Origin: Natronoglycomyces albus
Lineage (GTDB): Bacteria > Actinomycetota > Actinomycetes > Mycobacteriales > Micromonosporaceae
Direction of reading: 5' to 3'
NCBI RefSeq assembly: GCF_016925535.1
Contig: NZ_CP070496.1
Span: forward strand, 2,666,001 to 2,730,000
DNA length: 64,000 nucleotides
The notes under the pieces were generated by a model. That model was not told where the DNA came from and ran no database searches. It was given only the letters and a program-made list of their open reading frames with translations. A program made the translations under genes and the position numbers. Position 1 is the first letter of the stretch, and the number at the start of each line of letters is the position of its first letter. Shown here piece after piece: positions 44,391 to 55,345 of this stretch.

Positions 44391-45677
44391 CTAGTTTCCG
44401 GCTTGCTGGGCGGCGATATCGATTCTCAGCGTGCCAGTGTCTCCGTCGCGCACGTATGTCACTTCCACGCTCTGCCCTGGCTCGGTACCGCTGACGTAGG
44501 TTCGCACGTCCGATCCGCGCAGGATGTCTTCTCCGTCAATGGCCACGATGATGTCTCCTGGCTCTAGTCCGGCCTCCGCGGCGGGGCCCTCGGGGTCCAC
44601 ACGCAAGACCATCGCGCCGTCTTCGACGTCGGCCACCGCCACTCCCATATAGGGCTGCTCGACCGAACCGGTCTCGATGATTTGGGAGGCCACATCGGCG
44701 GCCGTCTCAGAGGGGATGGCGAACCCCAGTCCGATGGAGCCGTGTTCGGTCGAGGCGATCGCGGTGTTGACACCGACCAGTTCCCCGTTTCCGTTGACCA
44801 ACGCGCCTCCGGAGTTGCCCATATTGATCGCCGCGTCGGTTTGGATGAGGCCTTCCAGCGTCGTGGCACCTGCTGGCCCCTGCGGGGCATCGCCGCCGAC
44901 GCTGATCGCCCGGTCCAACGCCGAGACGATTCCCGAGGTCACTGTCCCTTCCAAGCCCAATGGTGAGCCAATGGCGAGCACCAGGTCCCCCACTTGGATG
45001 CCGCTGGAATCACCGATCCTGATCGGTTGCAGGTCACTGGTGTTCTCCACTTGGATGACCGCCAAGTCCTGGCTGGGGTCGGCCCCCACCACCACCGCCT
45101 CATCGGTGCGGCCATCGGAGAATCGGACCGTTACGGAATCTGCCCCTGCCACGACGTGGTTATTGGTGATGATGTAGCCCTCATCGGAGTAAATGACACC
45201 CGATCCCTCACCGGAACCGGAAACTATGGCCACCACGCTAGGGCTGACGTCTGCCGCCACCGCGGCGATGGTGTCGTCGCTGACGGTCATCGACGGTGAG
45301 GCGACGACCTCGGTGCGGTCGGCCATGAAATAGCCAATCGCGCCGCCCACGCCACCGGCAAGCAATGCGATGACCAACGCCCCAGCCAGGAGCTTCCAAC
45401 CCGACGGTTTGGTTGCCGCCGGTGGGCCTGCTGGTGGAGCGACGCCAGGCGGGACGTTGGCCGTGGCCATGGGGCCAGGCTGGACGTTGCCCGGTGGCAC
45501 AGGAGGGACGGGCCCGCTGGCGGGTGCGCCATGGGTACTGCTGGGAACTACCGGATTCGCCGCGATGTTCTCGTTCGGTGGCTGGGGGTTTTCCGGCGGG
45601 TTCTCAGGGCTGTTTTCCCCGGTGGGCCCGCCTGGGTGGGGTTGTGGGGGTTGATTGTCCATTCCATTGTTCATCAT
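44391..45677 (-). CDS. htrA: HtrA/DegP-family membrane serine protease with PDZ domain
   Basis: 428 residues. A Pro-rich cytoplasmic N-terminus (1-75), a transmembrane helix (LLAGALVIALLAGGVGGAIG), the trypsin-like domain with H in ITNNHVV, D in SQDLAVI and S in MGNSGGAL, and a C-terminal PDZ domain (AEAGLEPGDIIVAIDGE). Degrades misfolded envelope proteins. Directly downstream of the sensor kinase and response regulator, the order of mprA-mprB-pepD in mycobacteria. CATGCT six bases before the ATG at 45677 suggests it also has its own promoter. Confidence 0.95.
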   Translation of the reverse strand: MMNNGMDNQPPQPHPGGPTGENSPENPPENPQPPNENIAANPVVPSSTHGAPASGPVPPVPPGNVQPGPMATANVPPGVAPPAGPPAATKPSGWKLLAGALVIALLAGGVGGAIGYFMADRTEVVASPSMTVSDDTIAAVAADVSPSVVAIVSGSGEGSGVIYSDEGYIITNNHVVAGADSVTVRFSDGRTDEAVVVGADPSQDLAVIQVENTSDLQPIRIGDSSGIQVGDLVLAIGSPLGLEGTVTSGIVSALDRAISVGGDAPQGPAGATTLEGLIQTDAAINMGNSGGALVNGNGELVGVNTAIASTEHGSIGLGFAIPSETAADVASQIIETGSVEQPYMGVAVADVEDGAMVLRVDPEGPAAEAGLEPGDIIVAIDGEDILRGSDVRTYVSGTEPGQSVEVTYVRDGDTGTLRIDIAAQQAGN

Positions 45678-45773
45678 GGAGTCAGCATGCCTCAGAAATT
45701 TGAGAAACCCCTGCAAAAAGCACTAAATGTCTCTGGGAAAATGGCGATCGGCACTGAAGTTATCAGCGGGTGT

Positions 45774-47525
45774 TTAGGAACCGCCGCCCCTAGTGGGCCC
45801 GTCGTCATCCGTTCGCGCAGAGGTTTCAGGTCGGTCATTGTCTTCGTCGGGGCCGCTTGGGGGGCCATCATGGCTTTCGCCCTCCCGATCGCCCTCGGAT
45901 TCGGAGCCTGCGGGCCTATCGGTGGCTTCCGCGTTGGAGACGGGTGCCTCGGGCGTGCCAGGCACCGCGCCGAGGATGCTCTCAGGGCTCGAGGCCCCTG
46001 TTGGGCGGCTGGCGCCGCTTTGGTCGGCAAAGCCTAGCCGCACGGTGAATGTTGTTCCCTCTCCCTGTGTGGACTCGACTTGCACCGTACCTCCGTGGGC
46101 CCCCACCAGCGCGGCTACGATAGCCAGGCCCAAGCCGGTGCCTCGTTCGGCGTCTTTGGAGCCTTTGCGTCCAGCCCGAGTTCGTGACTCATCGGCTCGG
46201 TAGAAACGTTCGAAGACTCGATTGGCGACGTCGGTCTCCATCCCCGGTCCCGTGTCACTGACCTGCAATACCACGTCGGTGTCGTCGGCCCATAGTTTCA
46301 CCGACACGCTAGTGCCGCTGGGAGTGTGCCGGACGGCGTTGGAGAGAAGGTTGTCGACCACTTGTCGCAGACGGTCTTGGTCGCCTAGGACCATGAACGG
46401 CCCGCCTTCGGCCGTCACGTCCCAGTTATGTCCACTATCGACAAGTTGCGCGGCCTGAATGGACTCGGTCGTGATACTCAAGAGATCCACCGGGCGCATC
46501 TGGAAGGGCCGTCGCTGATCCATGCGTGCCAACAACAACAAGTCCTCAACCAAGAGCCCCATGCGTTTGGCGTCGTCTTCGATACGGCGAATGTAGTCTT
46601 GCCGCTGTTCGGCGGCCAACTCAGGATTGGACCGACACAGTTCGGCATATCCCCTGATCGTGGTCAACGGTGTGCGCAGTTCGTGGGAGGCATCGGCGAC
46701 AAATTCGCGCATGCGTTGCTCGGACGCCCGGGCCCGCTCCTCGGAGGCCTCGCTATTGCGAATGGAGCGTTCGATCTTGCGCAGCATCATGTTGATCGCC
46801 CAGCCCAAGCGACCGACCTCAGTGGCGGGATCACGCTCAGGGACTCGCCGCGAATAATTCCCCGCCGCGATCAGGGCCGCAGTGTGCTCAATGTCACGCA
46901 GTGGGTTCAAACTGGCGCGCACCAGACCCACACCGACGGCCGCAAGCCCTGCCAGCACTCCCACGGCGACCAGCAAGTTGATCCACACCAAACCAGCCAC
47001 AGTGGAGTCAAACTGCTCGAGTCGGTAAGCCAACACCAAATAGCGTTGCGGCTCACCGTCGTTCTCGGCCAGCTCCGCGGCCAAGGAGCCCTCCGGGGGC
47101 CAGGCCTCGGCCAGCACCCGCCAACGCGCGTTTCCGTCAGCAGACAGGGCCGTGTAGGGCCGTCCAACGTTTTCTGAGACCTCCGCGTAGTCGATCGCGG
47201 GGCGGTTACTCGCATTGCCGGGCACAGTGAAGACCACCACCGGATTGGGGTAGTACAGGATCATGTATTCGCTGGGACGGTGCGGCTCCCGGTTGCCCTG
47301 CCCCACGGCGTCTTGAATTTCCTCGGCTTCAAAGTTGGCCAAGCGTTTATGCAGATCCGAATCCACCGTGTGCATGAAATAGGTGTGCAAGGCGACGATC
47401 GAAGACACGCTGATGAGAACGAGCGACCCGGCCACCAGGGCCAAGACAGCCGCCACTAGCCGCACGCGCAGAGGCATGCGGTCGAATTTGCGCCTTATGG
47501 CCTTCCAGGGCCGCCACTTACTCAC
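45774..47525 (-). CDS. Sensor histidine kinase (MprB-like)
   Basis: 583 residues. Two membrane helices (about 20-45 and 190-215) bracket a ~140-residue extracytoplasmic sensor; then HAMP, HisKA with FVADASHELRTPLTTIRGYAE (phosphoacceptor His), N box VVDNLLSNAVRHTPSG, G boxes DTGPGM and GTGLGLAIV. The last ~80 residues are a disordered acidic tail. Start overlaps the response-regulator stop (ATGA). Confidence 0.95.
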   Translation of the reverse strand: MSKWRPWKAIRRKFDRMPLRVRLVAAVLALVAGSLVLISVSSIVALHTYFMHTVDSDLHKRLANFEAEEIQDAVGQGNREPHRPSEYMILYYPNPVVVFTVPGNASNRPAIDYAEVSENVGRPYTALSADGNARWRVLAEAWPPEGSLAAELAENDGEPQRYLVLAYRLEQFDSTVAGLVWINLLVAVGVLAGLAAVGVGLVRASLNPLRDIEHTAALIAAGNYSRRVPERDPATEVGRLGWAINMMLRKIERSIRNSEASEERARASEQRMREFVADASHELRTPLTTIRGYAELCRSNPELAAEQRQDYIRRIEDDAKRMGLLVEDLLLLARMDQRRPFQMRPVDLLSITTESIQAAQLVDSGHNWDVTAEGGPFMVLGDQDRLRQVVDNLLSNAVRHTPSGTSVSVKLWADDTDVVLQVSDTGPGMETDVANRVFERFYRADESRTRAGRKGSKDAERGTGLGLAIVAALVGAHGGTVQVESTQGEGTTFTVRLGFADQSGASRPTGASSPESILGAVPGTPEAPVSNAEATDRPAGSESEGDREGESHDGPPSGPDEDNDRPETSARTDDDGPTRGGGS

Positions 47526-48235
47526 CGATTGGGCTCCCGCAGCACGTAACCGATTCCGCGCAACGTCTGGATCAACTTGGGTTCAGCCGTGTCGATCTTG
47601 CGACGCAGATACGACACATAGGACTCGACGATGCCGTCGTCTCCGCGGAAGTCGTACCGCCACACGTGATCGAGGATTTGCGATTTCGACAGGACCCGAC
47701 CAGCGTTGATCATGAAGTACTGCAACAGCTTGAACTCGGTGGGCGATAGTTGGATGGGTTTGCCCGCGCGCCACACTTCGTGAGTTTCCTCGTCCAACTC
47801 CAAGTCGGCGTATTGCAAACGAGCGGGGCGGGGCAGATCGCCCTGACTGCGGCGCAACACCGCACGGATGCGGGCGACGACCTCATCGAGGCTAAACGGC
47901 TTGGTTACGTAGTCGTCGCCGCCGACAGCCAAGCCCTTCACAGTGTCTTCTGTGGCGTCCCTCGCGGTGAGATATAGCACTGCGGTCGAATCGGATCCCG
48001 ACCGTAGCCGTTTGACCACCTCGAAACCCTCCATATCGGGCAACATAACATCGAGAACCACCAGGTCAGGGCGGTGACGAGGCACTGCTTTGAGCGCTTC
48101 CTCCCCGGTCGTGGCGGTGTGGACCTCGAAGCCGGCGTAGCGCAAAGAGGTGGCGAGGAGCTCACAAATGTTCTCATCGTCCTCAACGACCAGAAGTGTG
48201 GCTTCGCTCTCGGTACGTGACGGTGATTGGGCCAT
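47522..48235 (-). CDS. OmpR-family response regulator (MprA-like)
   Basis: 237 residues. Receiver domain with LLVVEDDENI, phosphorylation site VVLDVMLPDMEGFE and the lysine in YVTKPFSLDE; OmpR winged helix with PTEFKLLQYFMINAGRVLSKSQIL and SYVSYLRRKID. Partner of the overlapping kinase; the htrA downstream is the expected target. Together a cell-envelope stress module. Confidence 0.95.
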   Translation of the reverse strand: MAQSPSRTESEATLLVVEDDENICELLATSLRYAGFEVHTATTGEEALKAVPRHRPDLVVLDVMLPDMEGFEVVKRLRSGSDSTAVLYLTARDATEDTVKGLAVGGDDYVTKPFSLDEVVARIRAVLRRSQGDLPRPARLQYADLELDEETHEVWRAGKPIQLSPTEFKLLQYFMINAGRVLSKSQILDHVWRYDFRGDDGIVESYVSYLRRKIDTAEPKLIQTLRGIGYVLREPNR

Positions 48236-48428
48236 AATCCCTATCTTTGCTCATCCAGACTGGGTTCTACCTGTGGGAACTCTGAGAATACGCCGAATGC
48301 CGCGCCACGCCCAACCCATGGGCGAGGCGCAATGAGACTGTCAATTGTCGTCTCGATCCGATAAGCTGAAAAGCCACCCGGGCACAATGCGCCTGTGGTG
48401 TCAGACAACCAGGGCGGGTAGGCAACTA

Positions 48429-48776
48429 ATGACGCTGTCAATCGACACCAGCACTGCTGACAACGGAGACGTAACCATCACCTTGAGTGGCGAGGTAGAT
48501 TACGCCACAGCTCCCAACATCCGGCAGACCATCACCGATCTGCTCGAATCCCAGTCCATCCCCACCATTCGCGTTGATGTCGCGAAGGTGACGGTGCTGG
48601 ATTCGACCGGAATCGGCACCATCGTGGTCGCCTACCGGATTGCGCGGGACATGGGCGTTGCCCTGCGGGTAACCAACCCCAACCGGTTCGTCACCCGCCT
48701 GTTTGCAGTGGTCGGGGCCGAGGAGCTCCTCGAGGAGCCCACCGATACCTTTGCTAACACTGCAAAGACCAGCTAG
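48429..48776 (+). CDS. Anti-sigma factor antagonist (STAS domain)
   Basis: 115 residues from the ATG at 48429. ITLSGEVDYATAPNIRQTI and the phosphorylatable serine in VTVLDSTGIGTIV mark a STAS antagonist of the RsbV/SpoIIAA type. When unphosphorylated it captures an anti-sigma kinase and frees a SigB/SigF-type sigma factor. An RsbW-like kinase lies 7 kb away at 55859 and could be its partner. A GTGTCCG/CGGACAC hairpin (48854-48875) follows. Confidence 0.92.
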   Translation: MTLSIDTSTADNGDVTITLSGEVDYATAPNIRQTITDLLESQSIPTIRVDVAKVTVLDSTGIGTIVVAYRIARDMGVALRVTNPNRFVTRLFAVVGAEELLEEPTDTFANTAKTS

Positions 48777-49300
48777 TTCACTCAGACGTCGTCGCGATCT
48801 CCAGTTGACGCGCCCAAGCGCGATCTACTGGGTTTGTGGCGGCGTTTCTTTATGTGTCCGATCTCAAACGGACACGCCCGCAGGTGGGCGCCACCAAGGC
48901 GACCGCCCCTCGCGCTGTCCCCGACGACGCGCCAGCACAGTCGCCTTCTGCCTGACTTTTGTGGCCGCTACCCATTAACATTGACTCTTGGCCCTGTGGT
49001 GAGTTCCAAAGCCTGTGGTCGCCATCATCAATGCTGGCCCCGCGAGCAGGTCGAACAGTGGTGAAGGCCCGGATGGCAGCACGCCTAACCGGTGCCTACG
49101 CAGTGGTCGCGCACCTGGACAAGTTTCCCAAAACCGAACGAAGCCGGGCGAGTGCGCACATCGTGTCAGGTACCACTAGTGAGGTGCTCCGCAGGGGACC
49201 GCGCTCAACTACCAAACCGTTTTACGAGCCAGTAGGCTCATACCCTAAGGACAATACTGTCCACTCACGCAATGACGCATACAGAAGAGGCGATCTAGCC
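48777..49300. other. Region between STAS gene and kgd
   Basis: 524 bases. It contains a weak hairpin after the STAS gene (48854-48875) and the kgd leader. Although open in the kgd frame back to 48959, this part looks noncoding in composition and is not conserved Kgd sequence. Confidence 0.45.
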
Positions 49301-52300
49301 GTGGCGACTCCAGGCAGCACGTCAGCAGGTAATTCCAACCCGCTAGAAAATTTCGGACACAATGAGTGGCTGGTCGACGAGATGTACGAGCGTTATCTCG
49401 ACGACCCCAATACCGTCAGCGCCGGATGGCGCGAATTTTTCGCCGATTACCGCAAGGGCGACACGACCAACAACAGCTCTAAACCAGCAGCGACAACGTC
49501 GGCGGGCTCCGAGTCCTCGGCGTCGGATGCGAAGAAACCTGCACCCCGGGCCAAGCAGGCCCCAGAGGCAACTCCCGCTGCCACGCCTCAACCGCGTACT
49601 CAGGCACCCACGGAGCCTAAGCCGACTGCCGACAATAAGAACCGACGCGCCAAGTCCGACCAGAAGCAGAAAGACAGCCTGAACGTGAACCAGCCGACGC
49701 CAGGGGTAAAGCCCCTCAAAGGCATCGCCGCCAAGGTCGCCAGCAACATGGACGCCTCCTTGGAGATCCCCACCGCCACCAGTGTCCGAGCGGTCCCTGC
49801 CAAGCTGCTCTTCGATAACCGGATCGTCCTGAACAATCACCTGCGTCGCGGCCGTGGCGGCAAGGTCTCCTTCACGCACCTCATCGGCTACGCGCTGGTC
49901 AAGGCCGCGCAGCTGCACCCGGGTATGAACAACTCATACCAGGTCATCGACGGTAAGCCACAGGTCGTAACGCCCGAACACATCAACTTGGGTCTCGCGA
50001 TCGACCTGGCCAAGCCCGATGGTTCCCGCACCCTCGTGGTGCCCTCCATCAAGAACTGCGAAGACATGGACTTCCGCACCTTCTGGGGTGCGTATGAGGA
50101 CCTGGTCCGCAAGGCTCGCAACAACAAGTTGACGATGGATGACCACACTGGGGCCACCTTCACGTTGACCAACCCCGGCGGCATCGGCACCGTCCACTCG
50201 GTGCCGCGCCTCATGAAGGGGCAAGGGCTCATCGTCGGAGTCGGCGCCATGGAGGTGCCCGCCGAATTCGCCGGAGCCTCCGACGAGACGCTGGCGGACC
50301 TAGGCGTCTCGAAGATCATGACGTTGACCTCGACATACGACCACCGCATCATTCAGGGCGCGGAATCGGGCGACTTCCTCAAGACCGTCCACCGTCTGCT
50401 GTTGGGCGAAGACAACTTCTTCGACGAGATCTTCACGTCGCTGAAGATCCCCTATGAGCCGGTGCGTTGGGTCCGCGACGTCGCCAAGACCTCCGAAGGT
50501 CAAATCGACAAAACCGCCCGGGTCATCGAGCTCATCCACGCCTACCGGGTACGCGGTCACCTCATGGCCGACACCAACCCGCTCGACCACGACTCGCGAC
50601 ACCACCCCGACCTGGACATCCTCTCGCACGGACTAACTCTGTGGGACTTGGACCGCACCTTCCCCGTGGGCGGATTCGCAGGGCAACAGCGCATGACGCT
50701 GCGCGACATCCTCGGAGTGCTGCGCGACACCTACTGTCGTCGAGTCGGCATCGAGTACATGCACATCCAGGACCCCGAAGAGCGCCAGTGGTTGCAAAAG
50801 CACATCGAGGTGCCTTTTAAGAAGCCTGATGTCACCGAACAAAAGCACATCCTGGGGCGCCTCAACGCCGCCGAAGCCTTCGAGACATTCCTGCAGACGA
50901 AGTTCGTCGGGCAGAAGCGCTTTTCCCTCGAAGGCGGCGAATCCCTGATTCCGCTGCTAGACCAGGTGCTCACCAATGCCGCTGACGAGTCGCTGGACGA
51001 AGTCGTTATCGGCATGCCGCACCGCGGGCGTCTCAACGTGCTGGCCAACATTGTCGACAAGCCGCTCAGCCAGATCTTCACCGAGTTCGAGGGGCACATG
51101 GACCCCAAGACCGTGCACGGCTCCGGCGACGTCAAGTACCACCTGGGCATGACCGGCGAGTTCCACACGCCCGACAGCCGTGCATCCACCACCGTGTCCG
51201 TGACGGCCAACCCATCGCACCTAGAGGCGGTCAACCCTGTCGCCGAGGGCATCGTGCGCGCCAAGCAGGACCGCCTCAACCTGGGCGAGGATGGCTTCAC
51301 AGTGCTGCCGTTGCTCATTCACGGCGACGCGGCCTTCGCTGGGCAAGGCGTCGTGGCCGAGACACTGAACCTGTCTCAGCTGCGCGGCTACCGTACCGGC
51401 GGCACGGTCCACGTCATCGTCAACAACCAGGTTGGTTTCACCACCGCCCCGGCTCACTCCCGCTCCAGTCTGTACTGCACAGACGTCGCGCGTATGATCC
51501 AGGCCCCGATCTTCCACGTCAACGGAGACGACCCCGAAGCGGTCGTGCAGGTGGCGGCGCTCGCGTTCGCATACCGTCAGAAGTTCCGCAAGGACGTCGT
51601 CATCGACATGGTCTGCTACCGTCGGCGCGGACACAACGAGGGCGATGACCCGAAGATGACCAACCCGATGATGTACCAGGTCATCGACGAGAAGCGCTCG
51701 GTGCGCAAGCTCTACACCGAGGATCTGATCGGTCGGGGCGACATCACCATGGACGACGCCGAAGAGGCTCTCGCCGACTACCAGCAAAAGTTGGAGCGGG
51801 TATTCCACGACACCAAGGAAGCCCTATCGGGCCGAGCGGGGCCGGTGCCACAGCGCATCCAGACCACGCCGTACTCCGATGTCAACACCGCCACCGATGC
51901 CGAGACGATCGCGATGATCGGCAAGGCGCACACCACTTTGCCGGACGGATTCCGTCCCCACAAGGTGGTGCAGCGCATGCTGACCAAGCGCGCGGACATG
52001 GCGACCTCGGGCAATATCGACTGGGCGTTCGCGGAGATTCTCGCGTTCGGTTCGCTGGTCTCCCAAGGGGTTCCGGTTCGACTGGCCGGGCAGGACTCAC
52101 GACGTGGCACGTTCGTGCAGCGTCACTCCGTCGTGGTCGACCAGGAGACTGACGCCGAGTACATGCCCATCGCGAACCTGGGCGAGAACATCGAGCGCTT
52201 CTTCGTGTACGACTCGCTACTTTCTGAGTTCGCGGCCTTGGGCTTCGAATACGGCTACGCGGTGGAAAACCCCGAAGCGCTCGTGCTGTGGGAAGGTCAG

Positions 52301-53056
52301 TTCGGCGACTTCGTCAACGGGGCCCAGTCCATCATCGACGAGTTCATCTCCTCGGGTGAGGCCAAGTGGGGCCAACGCTCCGGCGTCGTCATGTTGTTGC
52401 CGCACGGCCATGAGGGTGCTGGCCCCGACCACACGTCGGGGCGCATGGAGCGTTTCCTACAGCAGTGCGCTGAGGACAACATGCGCATCGCCAACTGCAC
52501 GACCCCGGCGAACTACTTCCACCTGTTGCGCCGCCAAGCGCTGGACCCGGTCAAGAAGCCACTGGTTGTCTTCACTCCCAAGTCGCTGCTGCGTCACAAG
52601 AAGTGCGTCTCCGACGTCGAGGCGTTCACCTCAGGCTCTTTCCAGCCGGTGTTGTCCGACCCAGCCGTCACCGCTGGCACGGTGAAAGCCGAGAATGTCA
52701 AGCGGGTGCTGCTGTGTTCGGGCAAGGTCTACTACGACTTGGAGAAGGCGCGCGAGGAACGGGGCATCACTGACACGGCGATCATTCGCCTCGAACAGTT
52801 GTTCCCACTTCCAGTCGACCAGATCCGGTCGGCTCTGCAGTCGTTCCCCAACGCGGAGGACACCTGCTGGGTCCAAGAAGAACCAGCCAACCAGGGAGCC
52901 TGGCAATACATCGCGCTGAACCTGTTGGAAGACCTCGAAGGCGTGCATCTGCGCCGCATCTCCCGTCCGGCGGCGGCGGCCCCGGCGGCCGGTTCTGCCA
53001 AGGTCCACGAGATCGAGCAATCGTCGCTGATCGATGTGGCGCTGCCAAAGACCTAA
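49301..53056 (+). CDS. kgd: Multifunctional 2-oxoglutarate dehydrogenase/decarboxylase Kgd
   Basis: 1251 residues from the GTG at 49301 (AGAGG upstream). Four parts: an E1 N-terminal segment ([16 protein letters not shown]), an Ala/Pro/Lys linker (about 60-125), an E2-like acyltransferase core without lipoyl domain ([12 protein letters not shown] ... [17 protein letters not shown]), and the thiamine-diphosphate E1 core ([33 protein letters not shown]). This fused layout is unique to actinobacteria (mycobacterial Kgd, corynebacterial OdhA) and feeds the TCA cycle under control of GarA/OdhI. Slightly longer than mycobacterial Kgd because of the linker. Confidence 0.96.
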   Translation: MATPGSTSAGNSNPLENFGHNEWLVDEMYERYLDDPNTVSAGWREFFADYRKGDTTNNSSKPAATTSAGSESSASDAKKPAPRAKQAPEATPAATPQPRTQAPTEPKPTADNKNRRAKSDQKQKDSLNVNQPTPGVKPLKGIAAKVASNMDASLEIPTATSVRAVPAKLLFDNRIVLNNHLRRGRGGKVSFTHLIGYALVKAAQLHPGMNNSYQVIDGKPQVVTPEHINLGLAIDLAKPDGSRTLVVPSIKNCEDMDFRTFWGAYEDLVRKARNNKLTMDDHTGATFTLTNPGGIGTVHSVPRLMKGQGLIVGVGAMEVPAEFAGASDETLADLGVSKIMTLTSTYDHRIIQGAESGDFLKTVHRLLLGEDNFFDEIFTSLKIPYEPVRWVRDVAKTSEGQIDKTARVIELIHAYRVRGHLMADTNPLDHDSRHHPDLDILSHGLTLWDLDRTFPVGGFAGQQRMTLRDILGVLRDTYCRRVGIEYMHIQDPEERQWLQKHIEVPFKKPDVTEQKHILGRLNAAEAFETFLQTKFVGQKRFSLEGGESLIPLLDQVLTNAADESLDEVVIGMPHRGRLNVLANIVDKPLSQIFTEFEGHMDPKTVHGSGDVKYHLGMTGEFHTPDSRASTTVSVTANPSHLEAVNPVAEGIVRAKQDRLNLGEDGFTVLPLLIHGDAAFAGQGVVAETLNLSQLRGYRTGGTVHVIVNNQVGFTTAPAHSRSSLYCTDVARMIQAPIFHVNGDDPEAVVQVAALAFAYRQKFRKDVVIDMVCYRRRGHNEGDDPKMTNPMMYQVIDEKRSVRKLYTEDLIGRGDITMDDAEEALADYQQKLERVFHDTKEALSGRAGPVPQRIQTTPYSDVNTATDAETIAMIGKAHTTLPDGFRPHKVVQRMLTKRADMATSGNIDWAFAEILAFGSLVSQGVPVRLAGQDSRRGTFVQRHSVVVDQETDAEYMPIANLGENIERFFVYDSLLSEFAALGFEYGYAVENPEALVLWEGQFGDFVNGAQSIIDEFISSGEAKWGQRSGVVMLLPHGHEGAGPDHTSGRMERFLQQCAEDNMRIANCTTPANYFHLLRRQALDPVKKPLVVFTPKSLLRHKKCVSDVEAFTSGSFQPVLSDPAVTAGTVKAENVKRVLLCSGKVYYDLEKAREERGITDTAIIRLEQLFPLPVDQIRSALQSFPNAEDTCWVQEEPANQGAWQYIALNLLEDLEGVHLRRISRPAAAAPAAGSAKVHEIEQSSLIDVALPKT

Positions 53057-53117
53057 TCCCAGGCAGGGGCCGACACAAGTGTCAGCCCGGGATTGTCGCT
53101 AAAGACAGCGCGGAATT

Positions 53118-53159
53118 AATGGCTGTGGGCCCGTCCAAGTGGATGGGCCCACAGCCATT
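53118..53159 (+). terminator. kgd terminator
   Basis: Perfect 15-bp arms AATGGCTGTGGGCCC (53118-53132) and GGGCCCACAGCCATT (53145-53159), 62 bases past the kgd stop. Confidence 0.8.
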
Positions 53160-53234
53160 GTCCGTTGAATTGGTCTGAGAAACCCCTCGTCGCAGTGCCA
53201 CCGGTGATGAGGAACGATGAGCGGTCGGGCAGCC

Positions 53235-53657
53235 CTATGGGGCTTCAAAGAGCCCCTGGCGTTGCAAGCACGAGGACAGGGCCCATCCTTGGCGATCGGC
53301 AAATGTCACCTTCACCCACTCATCTTCGAAACCTAGGCCAGCGCAGCCAAACGCGCGGTCGCCGGTTTGCGTCGTGCAGTCCCCTTGCACCTCATGACCG
53401 TGCGGAATGCGGCCCATCGTGTAGGCGACCATGCTCGGCTCTTCCCGAACGTTGGTTCCGAAGTATCCCTGTGCGATGTAGCTGCACAACGGAGGTAGCG
53501 TCTGCTCGGGAAAGTTCCCGAAGACGCCCTCGGCTGGCCGTTCCTCGTGAGCGAACGCGTTTCCGGCGATCAAACCGGCGAGAAATGCGCTACCGGCGGC
53601 GATGATGAGGAGACGCCGAACGAATCCGCGGCGCCTCGGTGGCGATGAATATGGCAT
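53235..53657 (-). CDS. Secreted SH3-like protein
   Basis: 140 residues from the ATG at 53657, preceded by AGGAGGGG. A Tat/Sec-like signal (RRRGFVRRLLIIAAGSAFLAGLIAGNAFA) ends near residue 36; the twin arginine could allow Tat export. The mature part resembles a bacterial SH3 domain: GTNVREEPS, GRIPHGHEVQGDC, WVKVTFADRQGWALSSCL, with four cysteines likely paired. Such domains bind cell-wall material. Convergent with kgd. Confidence 0.75.
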   Translation of the reverse strand: MPYSSPPRRRGFVRRLLIIAAGSAFLAGLIAGNAFAHEERPAEGVFGNFPEQTLPPLCSYIAQGYFGTNVREEPSMVAYTMGRIPHGHEVQGDCTTQTGDRAFGCAGLGFEDEWVKVTFADRQGWALSSCLQRQGLFEAP

Positions 53658-53856
53658 TGCCCCTCCTGGTGTGGATGTCTCGACGCTGCGGTGAGATCGG
53701 CGTCGACAACCTCTCCTAGGATGGATGGCCACAGACCGGCATGAGCGGACAATGGCCTAAAGCCTTTGTCGCGTTACCGACATCGCAGTCTAGGGCCCAG
53801 AAATGGCGATAGAGACACGCTGGCAATGCCTCGCAGGCAGGTGCCGAAAATATCAG

Positions 53857-54828
53857 TCACGGCTCCACCACGACCTTTCCAAAGGCCTTCCCCGATTGCA
53901 GATGCCGCAGGGCCGATTCGGTCTCGCCCAAGGAAAAGCAACTATCGATGATCGGCTCGACGCCGTTTCGTTCGCAGAAATCCAACAGCTGCGACAGTTC
54001 CTCCAGGGTGCCCATGGTGGAGCCGATCAGTTCGATTTGGTGGAAGAACAGTCGCCGCAAGTCCACCTGCGCGCGATGGCCGCCGGTGACTCCACACAGC
54101 ACGACCCGGCCACCCGGCTTCGCGCAATTGATCGAGTGGTTGAGTCCTTCTCCGGCAACGGAATCGACCACCACGTCCACCCGCCGTGGTAGATGCGCGC
54201 CAGGCTCGAAGGCCCGCGTCGCGCCAATCTGGAGGGCCCGGGCCCGGCGGGCGGCTGTTCGGCTCGTGACGTACACCGTCGCGCCCAGCGCCCGGGCCAG
54301 CACAATGGCGGCGGATGCCACTCCCCCACCCGCGCCCTGGACCAGCACGGTTCCGTCGCGAGCTGGCAGGCGCCCGCGAGTGGTGAGCATACGCCAGGCG
54401 GTCAGATAGGCTGCCGGAATGCAGGCCGCTTGCGCGAATGTCATTGCCGGGGGTTTACCAACCAGGTTGCGTTTCGGTGCCCATACGTACTCGGCGAGAG
54501 TCCCCGGGTATTTCTCGGACAGAAGAGTTCGCTGCGGGTCCATGGTCTCGTCACCGTCGCCTGCGGCGTGGTCGCCGATGACAGAGTGCACAATGACCTC
54601 CCGTCCCTCATCGGTGATTCCGGCAGCATCACAACCGAGGATCATGGGGCATTGGTCGGAGCCTAGACCGACTCCCGCGAGAGACCACAGGTCATGATGG
54701 TTCAGCGCGGCCGCCTTGACCTGGACCCGGACCCAGTCTTCAGGGACGGGTGGAGGATCGATCTGCGCGACGCTCAGCGCGGAAAACGGATTATCGGGGC
54801 AGGTGGTCCTAGCGAATGCGGCGAGCAT
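53857..54828 (-). CDS. Zinc-free MDR oxidoreductase (quinone reductase type)
   Basis: 323 residues. GroES-like start (VQVKAAALNHHDLWSLAG, CDAAGI), then a Rossmann fold with VLVQGAGGGVASAAIVLARALG for NAD(P)H. The structural zinc cysteines of alcohol dehydrogenases are absent, so a quinone- or enoyl-reductase role is more likely. TAGTCT ends six bases before the ATG (54835-54840), so the mRNA is probably leaderless. Confidence 0.88.
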   Translation of the reverse strand: MLAAFARTTCPDNPFSALSVAQIDPPPVPEDWVRVQVKAAALNHHDLWSLAGVGLGSDQCPMILGCDAAGITDEGREVIVHSVIGDHAAGDGDETMDPQRTLLSEKYPGTLAEYVWAPKRNLVGKPPAMTFAQAACIPAAYLTAWRMLTTRGRLPARDGTVLVQGAGGGVASAAIVLARALGATVYVTSRTAARRARALQIGATRAFEPGAHLPRRVDVVVDSVAGEGLNHSINCAKPGGRVVLCGVTGGHRAQVDLRRLFFHQIELIGSTMGTLEELSQLLDFCERNGVEPIIDSCFSLGETESALRHLQSGKAFGKVVVEP

Positions 54829-54834
54829 TCTCCG

Positions 54835-54840
54835 AGACTA
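54835..54840 (-). promoter_or_regulatory. -10 box of leaderless MDR gene
   Basis: TAGTCT on the minus strand, six bases before the ATG at 54828; the identical hexamer and spacing recur before the gene starting at 60081. Confidence 0.6.
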
Positions 54841-54850
54841 AATGGCTGGG

Positions 54851-55345
54851 CTACCCCGCCGAGCCGCGGCTGGCCTCCGCTATGACTTCAAGCTGATCCG
54901 CGACCTCACCCACAAAGACCTGGGTGTCGATCTCGTGGGTCGACGTCTGTCGCAGTAGCGGCTCCACGCTATCGATATAGCGCACGATCTCCTGGCGTTC
55001 GTCGGGGTTCTTGCCGTAATCATTGCCCGGTCGCGTTTCCACGCGTTCGAGCACGATCGCGGTGGGAGCGCTCAAGAGCACGACCGCATCGAACTTCGGA
55101 TAGAACTGCCCTTGATTGGAAACACAGGCGGATACGTACAGATCGCCCTTTCTGTGGCCGTCCAAGAGCGCATTGATACGGTCTGGCCGCCACAGCTGTT
55201 CGGTCTCGCCATCCTGGGTGGGAACCGCTTCCTCAAATTCAGGGTGATAGTCGGTGTCCACCACGCGGTGACCACGGGAGGCGAGTTCGACCAGAACGGT
55301 GGACTTACCGGTACCGGACATTCCTGTCACCAATATTTTTGACAT
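54851..55345 (-). CDS. Small P-loop nucleotide kinase
   Basis: 164 residues from the ATG at 55345. MSKILVTGMSGTGKSTVLVE is a Walker A with a shikimate/adenylate-kinase-like context; RVVDTDYHPEFEE and LWRPDRINALLDGHRKG follow as the lid/substrate region, and RVETRPGNDYGK could bind nucleotide. Resembles AAA_18/AAA_33 ATPases that phosphorylate small molecules; the substrate is unknown. TATCGT six bases upstream of the ATG marks a leaderless start. Confidence 0.78.
   Translation of the reverse strand: MSKILVTGMSGTGKSTVLVELASRGHRVVDTDYHPEFEEAVPTQDGETEQLWRPDRINALLDGHRKGDLYVSACVSNQGQFYPKFDAVVLLSAPTAIVLERVETRPGNDYGKNPDERQEIVRYIDSVEPLLRQTSTHEIDTQVFVGEVADQLEVIAEASRGSAG

Noticed and set aside
48959-49300. 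Longer N-terminus for Kgd
   Set aside because: No family similarity before the GTG at 49301, and composition looks noncoding.
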